From assembly GCF_902706035.1 (NCBI RefSeq), contig NZ_CACSJA010000008.1, positions 102,953 to 166,952 of the forward strand: a stretch of 64,000 nucleotides of DNA, written 5' to 3'. Below the pieces are notes generated by a model. It did no database searches, had not been told where the DNA came from, and worked only from the letters and a program-made list of their open reading frames with translations. The translations under genes and the position numbers were made by a program. Shown here piece by piece: positions 8,570 to 18,104 of the stretch. Each line of letters starts with the position of its first letter. The first letter of the stretch is position 1. Source of the DNA: Pantoea sp. 18069. GTDB taxonomy: Bacteria; Pseudomonadota; Gammaproteobacteria; Burkholderiales; Burkholderiaceae_C.

Positions 8570-9895
8570 CTACTGCGCGCGCACCACGCGCCAGATGGTG
8601 TTGCCCACGTCATCGGCAACCAGCAGCGCGCCCTTGGCATCGAGTGCCACGCCCACGGGGCGGCCATGGGCCTTACCGTCCTTGTTCAGGAATCCGCCAA
8701 GGAACTGCACGGGGGCACCCGATGGACGCCCTGCGGCAAATGGCACGAAGACGACGTTGTAGCCCGTGAGTTCCTTACGGTTCCACGAGCCATGCTGGCC
8801 GATGAAGGCACCGCTGGCGTAGGGCGCGGGCATGCGCCCGTCCGAGAACGCCAGGCCCAGTGGCGCGACGTGCGAGCCCAGGCCGAAATCCGGTGCAATT
8901 GCCTTGGCCACCATGTCCGGGTTGGCCGGCTTGACGCGGGCGTCGACGTTCTGGCCCCAGTAGCTCCATGGCCAGCCATAGAAAGCGCCGTCCTTGACCG
9001 ACGTCAGGTAGTCGGGCACGAGGTCGTTGCCGAGTTCGTCGCGCTCGTTGACGACGGTCCAGAGTGCCTGTGATTCAGGTTCCCAGCCCAGGCCGTTGGG
9101 GTTGCGCAGCCCCGTTGCGAACAGCCGCTTGCTGCCCGTGGCCAGGTCCACTTCCCAGATTGCGGCGCGGCCCTCCTCCGCTGCCAGGCCGTTGTCGCCA
9201 ATATTGCTGTTCGAGCCCACGGTCGCGTACAGCTTGCTGCCGTCGGCGCTGGCGATGATGTTCTTGGTCCAGTGGTGATTCGCGCCTGCAGGCAGGTCGG
9301 TGACCTTGGCGGGTGCCGCGGAAATGCTCGTCTGCCCGGACTCGTATGGCACTTTGACGATGCTGTCGGCATTGGCGATGTAGAGCTGATTGCCCACCAG
9401 CGCCATGCCGAACGGCGAAACCAGCCCCTGCATGAAGGTTTCCCGGGTCTCGGCCACGCCATCGCCATCCGCATCGCGCAGCAGCGTGATCCGATTCGCG
9501 CTCGGGGTGTCCGCGCCCGCGCGCTTCATCACCATTCCCATGGCCTTGCCACGCAGGCCATCTGCATGCACGTTCTTCGCACCTTCGGCAGGCGCGGGCT
9601 TGTTGCTTTCAGCGACCAGCACATCGCCGTTCGGCAGCACATACACCCATCGTGGATGGTCAAGGCCAGCGGCCAGGGCCGTGACCTTGAAGCCTTCGGG
9701 CGCCTGCGGCACCACTCCCTCGGGCCAGCCCAGCGCAGGCGCGATGTTGACGGTGGGCAGCAAAGCGCCCTTGTCCGGCGCGGGCAACTGCGGGTTGGCG
9801 CCCAGGCCGGGGCCTGCGAGATGCTGGGCCGAGGCTGCGGCCATGCTGCCTACCAGGGCCAGCAGCATGCAAAAAGAGGGAGTGTGCTTTTTCAT
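8570..9895 (-). CDS. PQQ-dependent sugar (sorbosone-type) dehydrogenase
   Basis: This 441-residue protein has a cleavable signal peptide (MKKHTPSFCMLLALVG to AASAQ), so it is periplasmic. The beta-propeller family is shown by the repeated pattern: DHPRWVYVLPNGDVLVAESN, LLRDADGDGVAETRETF, SPFGMALVGNQLYIANAD, NPNGLGWEP and a final VALDAKGALLVADDVGNTIWRV. Homologues oxidise sugars such as L-sorbosone using PQQ and pass electrons to cytochrome c. An in-frame ATG at 9958 would place 21 unrelated residues before the signal peptide and was rejected. It lies downstream of the cytochrome oxidase genes on the same strand, 55 bp after ctaD, so it may feed that oxidase. No PQQ synthesis genes are in the window. 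Confidence 0.85.
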   Translation of the reverse strand: MKKHTPSFCMLLALVGSMAAASAQHLAGPGLGANPQLPAPDKGALLPTVNIAPALGWPEGVVPQAPEGFKVTALAAGLDHPRWVYVLPNGDVLVAESNKPAPAEGAKNVHADGLRGKAMGMVMKRAGADTPSANRITLLRDADGDGVAETRETFMQGLVSPFGMALVGNQLYIANADSIVKVPYESGQTSISAAPAKVTDLPAGANHHWTKNIIASADGSKLYATVGSNSNIGDNGLAAEEGRAAIWEVDLATGSKRLFATGLRNPNGLGWEPESQALWTVVNERDELGNDLVPDYLTSVKDGAFYGWPWSYWGQNVDARVKPANPDMVAKAIAPDFGLGSHVAPLGLAFSDGRMPAPYASGAFIGQHGSWNRKELTGYNVVFVPFAAGRPSGAPVQFLGGFLNKDGKAHGRPVGVALDAKGALLVADDVGNTIWRVVRAQ

Positions 9896-9950
9896 GCGCA
9901 CAGTATCGGTGGACGGTTTTGCGCCCGCCTGTAGTCCGAAACCGCAAGCG

Positions 9951-12458
9951 TCAGCCACCCATCCACGCGGGCAGCCAGCGCACCAGCGCCATGCCGGCGA
10001 GCGCCTGCGCCACCGCGCCGTGCCACATCAGGGCCGTGTTGTCGAGCGTCGCGCACGCATCGACACGCAGCCGGCCGGCCCACGACCGCGCGAGCACATA
10101 GCCGCCCATGACCAGCAGCACCAGCGCATGAAAGCACTGCCAGGCAACGAGCGCCGCAACGGTCGCACTCCAGGCATCGGCGCGCGGTGATAGCCCGCCT
10201 TGCAGGTGCACGCCCAGGTCGAGCGCGATCGCGCCGATCGCCGCGCCCATCGCCAGCAGCACGGCCAGGCGCAACCGGCCCTGGCGCTCACGGCCCAGGC
10301 AGCGCCGAGCCCAGACCATCAGCGCCGACGCGCCCAGCAGCAGGCCCGCGGGCCAGAGCCCGCCCGCAGGCAGGCTCGCGCCGGGAGGCGGGCAGACGTC
10401 GAGCGCCATCGAGACATGGATGTGGGCGAACGCGAACGACGCGAAGATGGAGGCATCCACGGCGAGCAGGGTCCATGTCGCCCACCACGAATGCGAGGCA
10501 CGGCCCCTGGCCACGGTGGGCACGCTCACGCCGTCGCCAATCGTGGCCATGGGCCGCAGCGGCGCACGGTCCGAGTCCCAGAGCCAGACCAGCATCGCGG
10601 CCAGCGAAATCGCACCCGAGATGAACGCCGGCACGATCCAGGCCAGCGTCAGCAGCAGAAAGAAGCCGGCCGTGCCCGCGGCCGCGATGAACGGCAACCA
10701 GCCATCGCCCGGCAAGCGCAGCAGGTGGCGAATCTGCGCATCGACCGGGCTCGTGACCAGGGTCTCGCGCCCGCCGAACACCGTGCCGGGCAGCCAATGG
10801 CGGCCCGCGACCACCTCCTGGACGAGCGCCGGCCTGTGCCACAGGGGCGCGCGGGCTTCGATCTGCGGAATGCTGCGCACGCCATAGTCGCCCTGGGGCA
10901 GCCATTCGAGCGAGTCGGCGTTCCACGGGTTGCCGGGCTCGCGTTCGGGGCGCATGAGCGTGCGCACCAGATCGACCAGGCACAGCAACACACCGAGCGC
11001 GAAGAGATACGCGCCCGCGGTGGACAGCAGGTTCCATAACGTCCACCCGAGCCCGTCGGCATAGGTGTAGACGCGCCGCGGCATGCCCGCCAGGCCCGCG
11101 ATGTGCATGGGGAAAAAAGCCAGGTTGAAGCCACCGAACATCAGCGCGAAACTCCAGCGCGCCACGCGTTCGGACAGCCGCTGGCCGTTGTACAGCGGCG
11201 CCCAATAATAGATGCCCGCGAACAGCGGAAACACCAGTCCGCCGACGAGCACGTAATGCAGATGGGCGACGACGAAATAGCTGTCGTGCGCCTGCCAGTC
11301 GAACGGCAGCACCGCGAGCATCACGCCCGTGAGTCCGCCGAGCACGAAGACGAAGTGAAAGCCCAGCAGGAACAGCGAGGGCGCAAGCATCTGTACGCGG
11401 CCTTTCCAGAACGTCGCGATCCAGGCGAACACCTGCACGCCGCTGGGGATGGCCACGGCAAAGCTCGCGACCGAAGTCACATGCAGCGCCAACGGCCCCA
11501 GGCCCGCGGTGAACATGTGGTGCATCCACAGCAAAAAGCTGATCACGCCGACGCCGGCCAGCGCCCAGACGATCGCGCGGTAGCCCACGAGCGGCGTGCG
11601 CGCCATCACCGGCACCATCATCGTCACCATGCCTGCGGCCGGCAGGAAGATGATGTAGACCTCGGGATGGCCGAAGAACCAGAACAGGTGCTGCCACAGC
11701 AGCGGGTCGCCGCCGCGCGCGGCAATGAAGAATGGCCAATCGAACGCACGCTCGAGTTCGAGCAGCAGCGTGCCCGCGATCAGCGCCGGGAACGCGAAGA
11801 TCACCATCAGCGCCGCGACCAGCACCGCCCAGGCGAACAGCGGCATCTTCATCAGCGACATGCCGGGCGCGCGCGTGAACAGGATGCCTATGATCAGCTC
11901 GATCGCGCCCGCGATTGCCGAGATCTCGATGAAGCCAATGCCCAGCAGCCACCAGTCTGCGCCTATGCCTGGCGAATAGTCCTTGCCGGTGAGCGGCGGG
12001 TACATGAACCAGCCGCCATCGGGTGAGGCACCGAAGAAGATGGTGATGAAGAACGCGAGGCCGCCGATCGCATAGGCCCAGAACGCATAGGCCGACAGCC
12101 GGGGGAAAGGCAGATCGCGCGCGCCCAGCATATTGGGCAGCAGCCAGACCGCGACGGCCTCGACCACGGGCACGGCAAACAGGAACATCATCACCGAGCC
12201 GTGCATCGTGAACAGCTGGTTGTAGGTGCCTGCGGCCACGAGCGTGCTGCCGGGCAGCGCGAGCTGCGTGCGCATGATCAGCGCCAGCACGCCGGCGAGC
12301 ACGAAGAACAGCAGCGCCGTCGCCAGGTAGTAGAGGCCGATCTGGCTGTTGTTCACGGCCGAGAGCCGGCGCCAGCCGACGGGCGGCTCCCAGGCGCGCT
12401 GCAGCGCCTGCAGCTCGCCCGCGGGACGCGGCAGCGAGTTGGGCAGTGCGCCGCTCAT
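9951..12458 (-). CDS. ctaD: cytochrome c oxidase subunit I+III fusion (caa3-like)
   Basis: This 835-residue multi-span protein is the catalytic subunit of a haem-copper oxidase that reduces O2 and pumps protons. Visible ligands are His86 (haem a), His264 with Tyr268 in the GHPEVY cross-link motif (CuB), His313-His314 (CuB), and His399 and His401 in AHLHYVL (haems a3 and a). From about residue 560 the sequence changes to a subunit III-like region with W-A-T-W, A-S-I-F-A-S-F and two histidine-bearing helices, so subunits I and III are fused. It overlaps ctaC by 4 bp at the start. The gene belongs to a compact accessory oxidase operon. Confidence 0.9.
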   Translation of the reverse strand: MSGALPNSLPRPAGELQALQRAWEPPVGWRRLSAVNNSQIGLYYLATALLFFVLAGVLALIMRTQLALPGSTLVAAGTYNQLFTMHGSVMMFLFAVPVVEAVAVWLLPNMLGARDLPFPRLSAYAFWAYAIGGLAFFITIFFGASPDGGWFMYPPLTGKDYSPGIGADWWLLGIGFIEISAIAGAIELIIGILFTRAPGMSLMKMPLFAWAVLVAALMVIFAFPALIAGTLLLELERAFDWPFFIAARGGDPLLWQHLFWFFGHPEVYIIFLPAAGMVTMMVPVMARTPLVGYRAIVWALAGVGVISFLLWMHHMFTAGLGPLALHVTSVASFAVAIPSGVQVFAWIATFWKGRVQMLAPSLFLLGFHFVFVLGGLTGVMLAVLPFDWQAHDSYFVVAHLHYVLVGGLVFPLFAGIYYWAPLYNGQRLSERVARWSFALMFGGFNLAFFPMHIAGLAGMPRRVYTYADGLGWTLWNLLSTAGAYLFALGVLLCLVDLVRTLMRPEREPGNPWNADSLEWLPQGDYGVRSIPQIEARAPLWHRPALVQEVVAGRHWLPGTVFGGRETLVTSPVDAQIRHLLRLPGDGWLPFIAAAGTAGFFLLLTLAWIVPAFISGAISLAAMLVWLWDSDRAPLRPMATIGDGVSVPTVARGRASHSWWATWTLLAVDASIFASFAFAHIHVSMALDVCPPPGASLPAGGLWPAGLLLGASALMVWARRCLGRERQGRLRLAVLLAMGAAIGAIALDLGVHLQGGLSPRADAWSATVAALVAWQCFHALVLLVMGGYVLARSWAGRLRVDACATLDNTALMWHGAVAQALAGMALVRWLPAWMGG

Positions 12459-13378
12459 TGCAGCGAACCCAGCCAGTCGCCCAGGGCCTCAAGCGTCTGC
12501 GGGTCGAGTCGGTCGTAGGAAGGCATGCGTGCTCCAGGTTTGATCTGCTGCAGATGGGCCAGCCAGCGCTCACGGCCGTCGGCCGTATTCGCCAGCGTGC
12601 CCGCGCCCAGGTGCAGACGGCTGCCGAAATGCGTGAGGTCCGGACCCAGGCGGCCTTCGTCGCTGACACCGCGCACGGTATGGCAGGCGCTGCAGCGGTT
12701 GGCGAGAAATGCGTCGCGGCCTTGCATCTGGCGCGCCGTCGCCGGCGCAGGCGCGGGCCGGGACTGCGCCGCCAGCCAGAAGCTGAAATCCGGTGCTGCC
12801 ATGCCCACCACGTGCAGCGCCATCTGCGCGTGCTGCTCGCCGCAGAACTCGGCGCACTGGCCGCGCCACACTCCAGGCTCGGTTGCCGTCACCAGCAGAT
12901 GCTGCATGCGCCCGGGCAGCATGTCCATCTTTCCTGCGAGCTGCGGCACCCAGAAGCTGTGGATCACGTCGGCGCTGGTCAGCGCGAAATACACCGGCCG
13001 ACCCACGGGAACACGGATTTCATTCGCGGTGATGACATCGACGCCGGTCACGGGGTCACGGTAGCGCACTTCCCACCACCACATGTGGGCCTTTACGGTC
13101 ACGACCAATGCATTCGCGGGCGGCAACGGTTTCCAGGCAGGCATGCGCGGCAGCGCCCAGGTGAACAATGCGGCCAGCACCAGGCCCGGGAAGATCACGC
13201 CCCCGCCCAGAAGCCACAGGCGCGGACGCACTGCAGATGCGCGTGCGCGCAGCGACCAGGCCAGCAACAGCATCACGCCGATGAAGATGACGAGGCCGCC
13301 GGCAAACAGCACCCAGGTCACGGTTGCTATGGACTGGGCGGCATCTCCCGCCGCGGGAAGCATTCCGGCGGGCTTCAT
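12455..13378 (-). CDS. ctaC: cytochrome c oxidase subunit II with fused haem c domain
   Basis: This 307-residue protein starts at an ATG that overlaps the TGA of the upstream cytochrome c gene (ATGA), so translation is coupled. Two N-terminal membrane helices lie near residues 15-38 and 55-75. The cupredoxin domain carries the CuA ligands: the His of IHSFWVP, then CAEFCGEQHAQM with two Cys, His and Met. A C-terminal c-type domain has CSACH plus a distal Met in MPSYD, making this a caa3-type subunit II that accepts electrons through its own haem c. A longer frame to 13612 has no coding character and was not used. Confidence 0.92.
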   Translation of the reverse strand: MKPAGMLPAAGDAAQSIATVTWVLFAGGLVIFIGVMLLLAWSLRARASAVRPRLWLLGGGVIFPGLVLAALFTWALPRMPAWKPLPPANALVVTVKAHMWWWEVRYRDPVTGVDVITANEIRVPVGRPVYFALTSADVIHSFWVPQLAGKMDMLPGRMQHLLVTATEPGVWRGQCAEFCGEQHAQMALHVVGMAAPDFSFWLAAQSRPAPAPATARQMQGRDAFLANRCSACHTVRGVSDEGRLGPDLTHFGSRLHLGAGTLANTADGRERWLAHLQQIKPGARMPSYDRLDPQTLEALGDWLGSLQ

Positions 13379-13773
13379 TCGAGCGAAAAAAGAAAGGCCG
13401 CCATGGCCCGGGCATCGGCGGGCGAGACGCCCATGCTGGGCATGGCCGTGCCGGGCACCAGGGACTGCGGCGCAACGATCCACCGGGCCAGCGTGTCGGG
13501 CCGATTGGGCAGCCGGCCCGCGATATAGCTGCGCTGGCTCCAGCCATCGAGGGGCTGGGACACCTGGCCGCGCGCTGCAGGTACCTCGGGAATGGCATGG
13601 CAGGAGCCGCACTGGTACTGCCCCACCAGTGCCCTGCCGCGTTCTATCGTGATGCGGTCCTGTGGGGTCGCCGACAGGGAATCATCTGGCCCCTGCGCGC
13701 CGGCTTCCCCGAGCACACAGCCCGCAAGCAGCACCGGCAACAGCGTAGGTGAAAAGGCATACCTGCGGCTCAT
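13375..13773 (-). CDS. c-type cytochrome lipoprotein
   Basis: About 132 residues, first gene of the oxidase operon. The N terminus MSRRYAFSP to LLAGC is a lipoprotein signal with Cys19 or so as the acylation site, so the protein is probably tethered facing the periplasm. One haem c motif, CGSCH, and a distal Met in GTAMPSMG are present. It overlaps ctaC by 4 bp. The sequence is clearly related to the second haem domain of the divergent dihaem cytochrome at 13824, which suggests duplication. It likely carries electrons into the caa3 oxidase. The start at 13773 is chosen for the signal peptide. A longer frame to 13818 is possible. Confidence 0.82.
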   Translation of the reverse strand: MSRRYAFSPTLLPVLLAGCVLGEAGAQGPDDSLSATPQDRITIERGRALVGQYQCGSCHAIPEVPAARGQVSQPLDGWSQRSYIAGRLPNRPDTLARWIVAPQSLVPGTAMPSMGVSPADARAMAAFLFSLE

Positions 13774-13823
13774 TAGCCAATTCTGTCGCACAAATGAGGA
13801 CAACTGCCGCAAAATCACAGCAG

Positions 13824-14678
13824 ATGAGAAAAAACAAGCAGTTGCTGATCATTGCTGTCACGGCCATTGGACTTGGGCTTACAGCCGCCCTCACTGCAGT
13901 TGCCGTGGTGTATTCCGGCGCCTATGACATCTCTGCCACGCGCCAGCATTGGCAGGCCACTCATTCCTTGCTGGAGATCGCCATGCGCCAGTCGGTGCGC
14001 CAACAGGCCGCAAGCATCGAAGAACCGGCTCTCACCGATCCGCAAATGGCGCTGCGGGGTGCGGCCAGCTTCCACGACAAATGCGTGCAATGCCATGGCG
14101 CGCCCGGCGTCGCCCAATCTGCCATCGGCCTGAGCATGCAGCCCCTGCCCGGCCCCCTGGTGGATGCCAAACGGCACTGGCGCCCACGCGAGCTGTACTG
14201 GGTGGTGCGCCATGGCATCAAGATGACCGGGATGCCGGCCTGGCAATACCGGCTGGCCGACGCGGAAATATGGGATCTCGTGGCGTTCATGCAGCAGCTG
14301 CCGCAGCTCGACGCCATGCAGTACGCGCAATGGACCCGGCCCGGGCTGGCCACGCCCGCACGGGAAAGCCATGCACCGGCGTCCGCTGCGACATTCACCC
14401 CCGATGTCGAACGTGGGCGCCAGGCGCTGCACCAATATGCCTGCAGCGCCTGTCACACCATTCCCGGTGTCACCGGCTCGCGCGTCCACGTCGGCCCGCC
14501 GCTCAAAGGCATGGGCACGCGCACGCTGATCGCCGGCACGCTGGCCAATAGCCCGGCCAATCTCGCGCTCTGGCTTACCGCTACCCAGCAGGTCAAGCCC
14601 GGCACGGCCATGCCCCAGCTTGGCGTCTCATCGCGCGATGCGCAGGATATCGCGGCCTATCTTTCCACGCTGCGCTGA
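13824..14678 (+). CDS. membrane-anchored dihaem cytochrome c
   Basis: About 284 residues, transcribed away from the oxidase operon with only 50 bp between starts. Residues 6-30 form an uncleaved membrane anchor. Two haem motifs are seen: CVQCH near residue 87 and CSACH near 210, each with a later Met (MTGMPAW and GTAMPQLG). The second domain parallels the lipoprotein cytochrome on the other side. An alternative start at 13749 adds 25 residues without a signal-like character. It probably passes electrons from periplasmic dehydrogenases (the PQQ enzyme or sulfur oxidation) to the oxidase; this is inference from location. Confidence 0.85.
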   Translation: MRKNKQLLIIAVTAIGLGLTAALTAVAVVYSGAYDISATRQHWQATHSLLEIAMRQSVRQQAASIEEPALTDPQMALRGAASFHDKCVQCHGAPGVAQSAIGLSMQPLPGPLVDAKRHWRPRELYWVVRHGIKMTGMPAWQYRLADAEIWDLVAFMQQLPQLDAMQYAQWTRPGLATPARESHAPASAATFTPDVERGRQALHQYACSACHTIPGVTGSRVHVGPPLKGMGTRTLIAGTLANSPANLALWLTATQQVKPGTAMPQLGVSSRDAQDIAAYLSTLR

Positions 14679-14777
14679 AAGCCGACGCCAGCGAAAAAAC
14701 GCCCGGAATTTGCAGGGAGACAAGTCGACAGGGGCATCCTGGCTTCGGTGGAATTGCCGCGAAGCGCGCGGGGACTG

Positions 14778-15731
14778 TCAAGCCTGCCGCCTCCAAGATG
14801 ACGGCGTAGTCCCAAACCGGCGCCGAAACTCCGTCGTGAAGTGGGCGTTGCTGGAAAAGCCGCAGTCAACGGCGATGTCGGCGACGGTGCGGTCAGGCTG
14901 TCGACGCAGCATTTGGCGTGCGAGATCGACCCGCCGCTCCATGACATAGGCGTGGGGTGAGAGCCCGAAGGTCGCCTTGAAGATGCGCGAGAAGTGGTAC
15001 GGGCTCAGCCCGACAACACCGGCCATGCGTTCGACCGTCAGCGAAGCTCCCAGGTCGCAGTCGATGAAGCTCTTCAGGCGCTCACGCTCACGGGGATGGA
15101 GCTTTCCGCGTGCCTGCAACGCCTGAGCGGGATTCGAGCCGAAATGGCTGCTCAAGAGCCCCAGCAAGGCAATGGAGAGCCCCTGCGCGAACAGCGGGCC
15201 GTTCGGCGATTGGCTCGCGGCCTCCTTCCACAGCGTTCCCACGAGGTTGCAGACCTCGTCGTTGAACGTCTCGGTGCGCGTGGTTTCCAGCCGATAGTGG
15301 AAGGCACTGTCGCGCAGCAGACGCCCCAGTATCGCCCCTGTCAACTCCAGCGTGATGACCGACCCGCAGGTTCCCTGGTGCTGGATTTCGCTGAAGTGGG
15401 TTTCTTCAAACATCACTTCGACCATCCTGGGAGCGGTATAGCGCTCGAAGCGATGGATGCCGTCTCGATACCACCGTTTTCCGGCGCCCACGTTGACGAT
15501 GGCAATGACCGGTTCGGGAAAGTAGACATCGCTGGCGATGTTCTCGCTGGGCAGTTCGAAGAGGTTGATTGGAATGCCCGTCCACTCAGGCGGGGGCCGG
15601 ACGAGTGGCTCAGCGCCTGCATCCCAGCGCTCTGCAGGGACTGCCGCTGTATTGAAATCCTTCGTCACGCTTTTCCACCTTTCTATCCGGGCCGGCCTTG
15701 GGGCTGCCAGGAACAGCGACTGTACTGCCAC
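14778..15731 (-). CDS. AraC-family transcriptional regulator
   Basis: This 317-residue protein has a C-terminal AraC/XylS DNA-binding domain at about 215-315: SLTVERMAGVVGLSPYHFSRIFK as the first helix-turn-helix and TVADIAVDCGFSSNAHFTTEFRRRFG as the second. The N-terminal ~200 residues lack a recognisable cupin signature and probably bind an effector. It is divergent from the tannase-family gene, with about 300 bp between starts, so the likely target is that gene and its aromatic ester substrate or product (inference). Confidence 0.88.
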   Translation of the reverse strand: MAVQSLFLAAPRPARIERWKSVTKDFNTAAVPAERWDAGAEPLVRPPPEWTGIPINLFELPSENIASDVYFPEPVIAIVNVGAGKRWYRDGIHRFERYTAPRMVEVMFEETHFSEIQHQGTCGSVITLELTGAILGRLLRDSAFHYRLETTRTETFNDEVCNLVGTLWKEAASQSPNGPLFAQGLSIALLGLLSSHFGSNPAQALQARGKLHPRERERLKSFIDCDLGASLTVERMAGVVGLSPYHFSRIFKATFGLSPHAYVMERRVDLARQMLRRQPDRTVADIAVDCGFSSNAHFTTEFRRRFGTTPSSWRRQA

Positions 15732-16028
15732 GACATCGGTTCCTCACAGTGGGGCGATCACCTAGACGGGTGGAGCACGATTTCGAAAGTGACAGCACGG
15801 TCCTGGTAGCGCGTTGCCAGGGGGAAAACTAACCTTGTTCGAAGCGGCGTGGAGAAGGGGTCTGCCGAACCGGACGTTGCGCAATGTCATGCGAACTTGG
15901 CCAGGGGGCAGTTCGGAGCCTTCATCGCCATCGAGTCCATCCGCTTGGCGCAAGTGAGCCGCAAGGCCGAGGTCGATCTGGCCTGGCGGCCCACCTGCAA
16001 TGGATCACTCAAACATCTGGAGACAAAC

Positions 16029-17852
16029 ATGCATCGCTCATCCCGAAACAAGGATGGTGTCACCCTGGGGGCCGCGGCTCTCGCAGCACTTTTCAGCCTG
16101 GTCGGCTGCGGTGGCAGCGATGGCGGCACAGCCGCCATTGACGTGCCCAAAGCGTTGACCTGTGACGACTCGATCAAGACTTCCTTCAAGCCTGACGAAC
16201 TGACCTCGGTGCTCCTGGTCAGGTCGTTCAAGAAGGGCGACCCACTGCTGTCACCGAATGCCTTCGATCCGAACCCAGTGGCGTTGAACGACCTCTGCTT
16301 GGTGAAGCTGCTGGTCGGGCCTGGCAACCCCGGTCCCGCGGACGCACCCTCGACCTCGCCCGGCATAGGGATCGAAGTGTGGTTGCCGGCCAAAAATCGA
16401 TGGAACGGTCGCTTTCATGCCACCGGCAATGGAGGATGGGCGGGCTCGGAGGAGTCCGATGTCATGAGGAACGGGTCTTCCGCCGTCGGCAATGACTACC
16501 GATTCGCAGCGGCGATTGCCGGGTCGGAGGGTTCCGTCACAGCCTCAGCCGACAACGGGCATCAAAGCGGACCAGGGGTGCAGAGCAATATGAACGGTTC
16601 ATTCGCCATGAATCCGGATGGAACCATCAACACCACGCTGTGGAAGGATTTCTCCGAACGGAGTCTGCACGAGCTGGCGATCAAGACCAAGGCACTGACC
16701 GCCGCCTACTATGGTTCGGCGCCGAAGTTCTCGTATTGGGACGGAGGATCGACCGGTGGCCGCCAGGCGCTCAAGCTGGCCCAGGCTTATCCAGAAGACT
16801 TTGATGGAATCATCTCCGGATTCCCCGCCATCAACTGGTCCCGGTTCAGCACGGCAGCGATCTTTCCGCAAGTCGTGATGCAGCGCGACCTGGGAGGGTC
16901 GAGGCTGACAGCAGGCCAACTCGACCTGGTGTCGAACGCGGCCATCAACGCCTGCGACGTCGTCGGGGGCCAGCACCTGGGCTATGTTCCGGATGCGACT
17001 GCCTGCGCCTACGATCCGGCAAAGGATGCGCAGGTGATCTGCCACGCCAATGGCGGCAGCAATTCGACGCCCACCTGCGTCACCCCCGTTCAGGCAAACG
17101 CCATCAACAAGATGTGGTACGGGCAAACGACGGATGGGTCCGTGCCCAGCCCGGCGCTCGACAACGGTCTATCTACCAACCTGACCGGATTGCAGCGCTG
17201 GTACGGAGTGACCCGGGGGACTTCGCTTCTGGGGCTGGCAGGGGATCAGCCGAGCCTCATAGCGTTGCATCATGTGGCCGTCGAACTGCAGGACTCGAGG
17301 CTCGCGGACCCCAGCTTCAGGAATGCGCGGGGAAATGGCGCAGATGGCTGGAAACAGCTGACTTACCCGCAGTTGTCGGACGCGTTCGACCGCGGCATCG
17401 CCCTGCAGGCGTCGTTCGCCGACATCGATACGGACAACCCGGATCTGTCGGCCTTCAAGGCTCGCGGGGGCAAACTGCTTCACTACCATGGCGAGTCGGA
17501 CCAGGTCATCATGCCGTTCGGGTCTGTGAACTACTACAACCGCGTTGCCAGCCGCATGGGCGGCTTCTCGGAGATTCAGGATTTCTACCGTTTCTATCTG
17601 ATTCCGGGAATGGGACATGGCCCCGTCAACGGCACCTCGAATCCGGCTGCGAATCCCCCCCTTCCCGCTCCGGGCCAGATCTATGACTTGATCACGGACT
17701 GGGTTGAAAAGGGCATCGTGCCGGACCGCATCAACCTGTCTTCGCAGTCGAGCACGCCCGTATCGAAGAGCCGACCTATCTGCCCCTATCCGAAGAAAGC
17801 GACTTATGTGCAAGGGGATGCGAACATCGCGGCCAGCTACAACTGCATCTAG
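16029..17852 (+). CDS. tannase/feruloyl esterase family lipoprotein lacking the CS-D-HC cysteines
   Basis: About 607 residues from the ATG at 16029. Upstream in-frame codons (from 15849) precede the signal and were rejected. The N terminus ends in LVGCGG, a lipobox. The fold is indicated by WNGRFHATGNGGWAG, FSYWDGGSTGGRQALK with the nucleophile Ser, the acidic residue in HYHGESDQV, and the His in PGMGHGP. In most tannase/feruloyl esterase proteins a Cys precedes the Ser (GCS) and another follows the His (HC), forming a disulfide. Here both are Gly, so the pair has been lost together. The enzyme likely hydrolyses an aromatic carboxylic ester outside the cytoplasm, but its substrate cannot be predicted. 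Confidence 0.82.
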   Translation: MHRSSRNKDGVTLGAAALAALFSLVGCGGSDGGTAAIDVPKALTCDDSIKTSFKPDELTSVLLVRSFKKGDPLLSPNAFDPNPVALNDLCLVKLLVGPGNPGPADAPSTSPGIGIEVWLPAKNRWNGRFHATGNGGWAGSEESDVMRNGSSAVGNDYRFAAAIAGSEGSVTASADNGHQSGPGVQSNMNGSFAMNPDGTINTTLWKDFSERSLHELAIKTKALTAAYYGSAPKFSYWDGGSTGGRQALKLAQAYPEDFDGIISGFPAINWSRFSTAAIFPQVVMQRDLGGSRLTAGQLDLVSNAAINACDVVGGQHLGYVPDATACAYDPAKDAQVICHANGGSNSTPTCVTPVQANAINKMWYGQTTDGSVPSPALDNGLSTNLTGLQRWYGVTRGTSLLGLAGDQPSLIALHHVAVELQDSRLADPSFRNARGNGADGWKQLTYPQLSDAFDRGIALQASFADIDTDNPDLSAFKARGGKLLHYHGESDQVIMPFGSVNYYNRVASRMGGFSEIQDFYRFYLIPGMGHGPVNGTSNPAANPPLPAPGQIYDLITDWVEKGIVPDRINLSSQSSTPVSKSRPICPYPKKATYVQGDANIAASYNCI

Positions 17853-18059
17853 GTCGAAGTGATACGGCCCCACCGCAGCGTGCACTGGAAGCGATCGCCA
17901 CGATCTTCCCGTGCAGCACCCTGGTGGCCTGATCGGCCTGCGCTTGACGCCAGCTTGCGCGTGGCGCCGCCACAAGGCGGCATGCCCGGCGTTCGGACAA
18001 ATGGCGTTCGCCGCGCATGATCCAGATGATCATGCCGGCGGATTCCAACTTTCGCACCC

Positions 18060-18095
18060 GAAAACAAAACAAGGACCCGAAGGTCCTTGTTTTTA
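18060..18095 (-). terminator. intrinsic terminator of tRNA-His copy 2
   Basis: Minus strand: ACAAGGACC, TTCG loop, GGTCCTTGT and a T-rich tail, directly after the tRNA. Confidence 0.85.
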
Positions 18096-18104
18096 CTTGC
18101 ATTT

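Noticed and set aside
10288..12669. 793-residue leftward ORF
   Set aside because: Out-of-phase shadow of the oxidase subunit I+III gene, Arg/Ala-rich.
13378..13612. N-terminal extension of cytochrome oxidase subunit II
   Set aside because: Overlaps the upstream cytochrome gene in another phase; Arg/His/Ala-rich, no signal or membrane helix.
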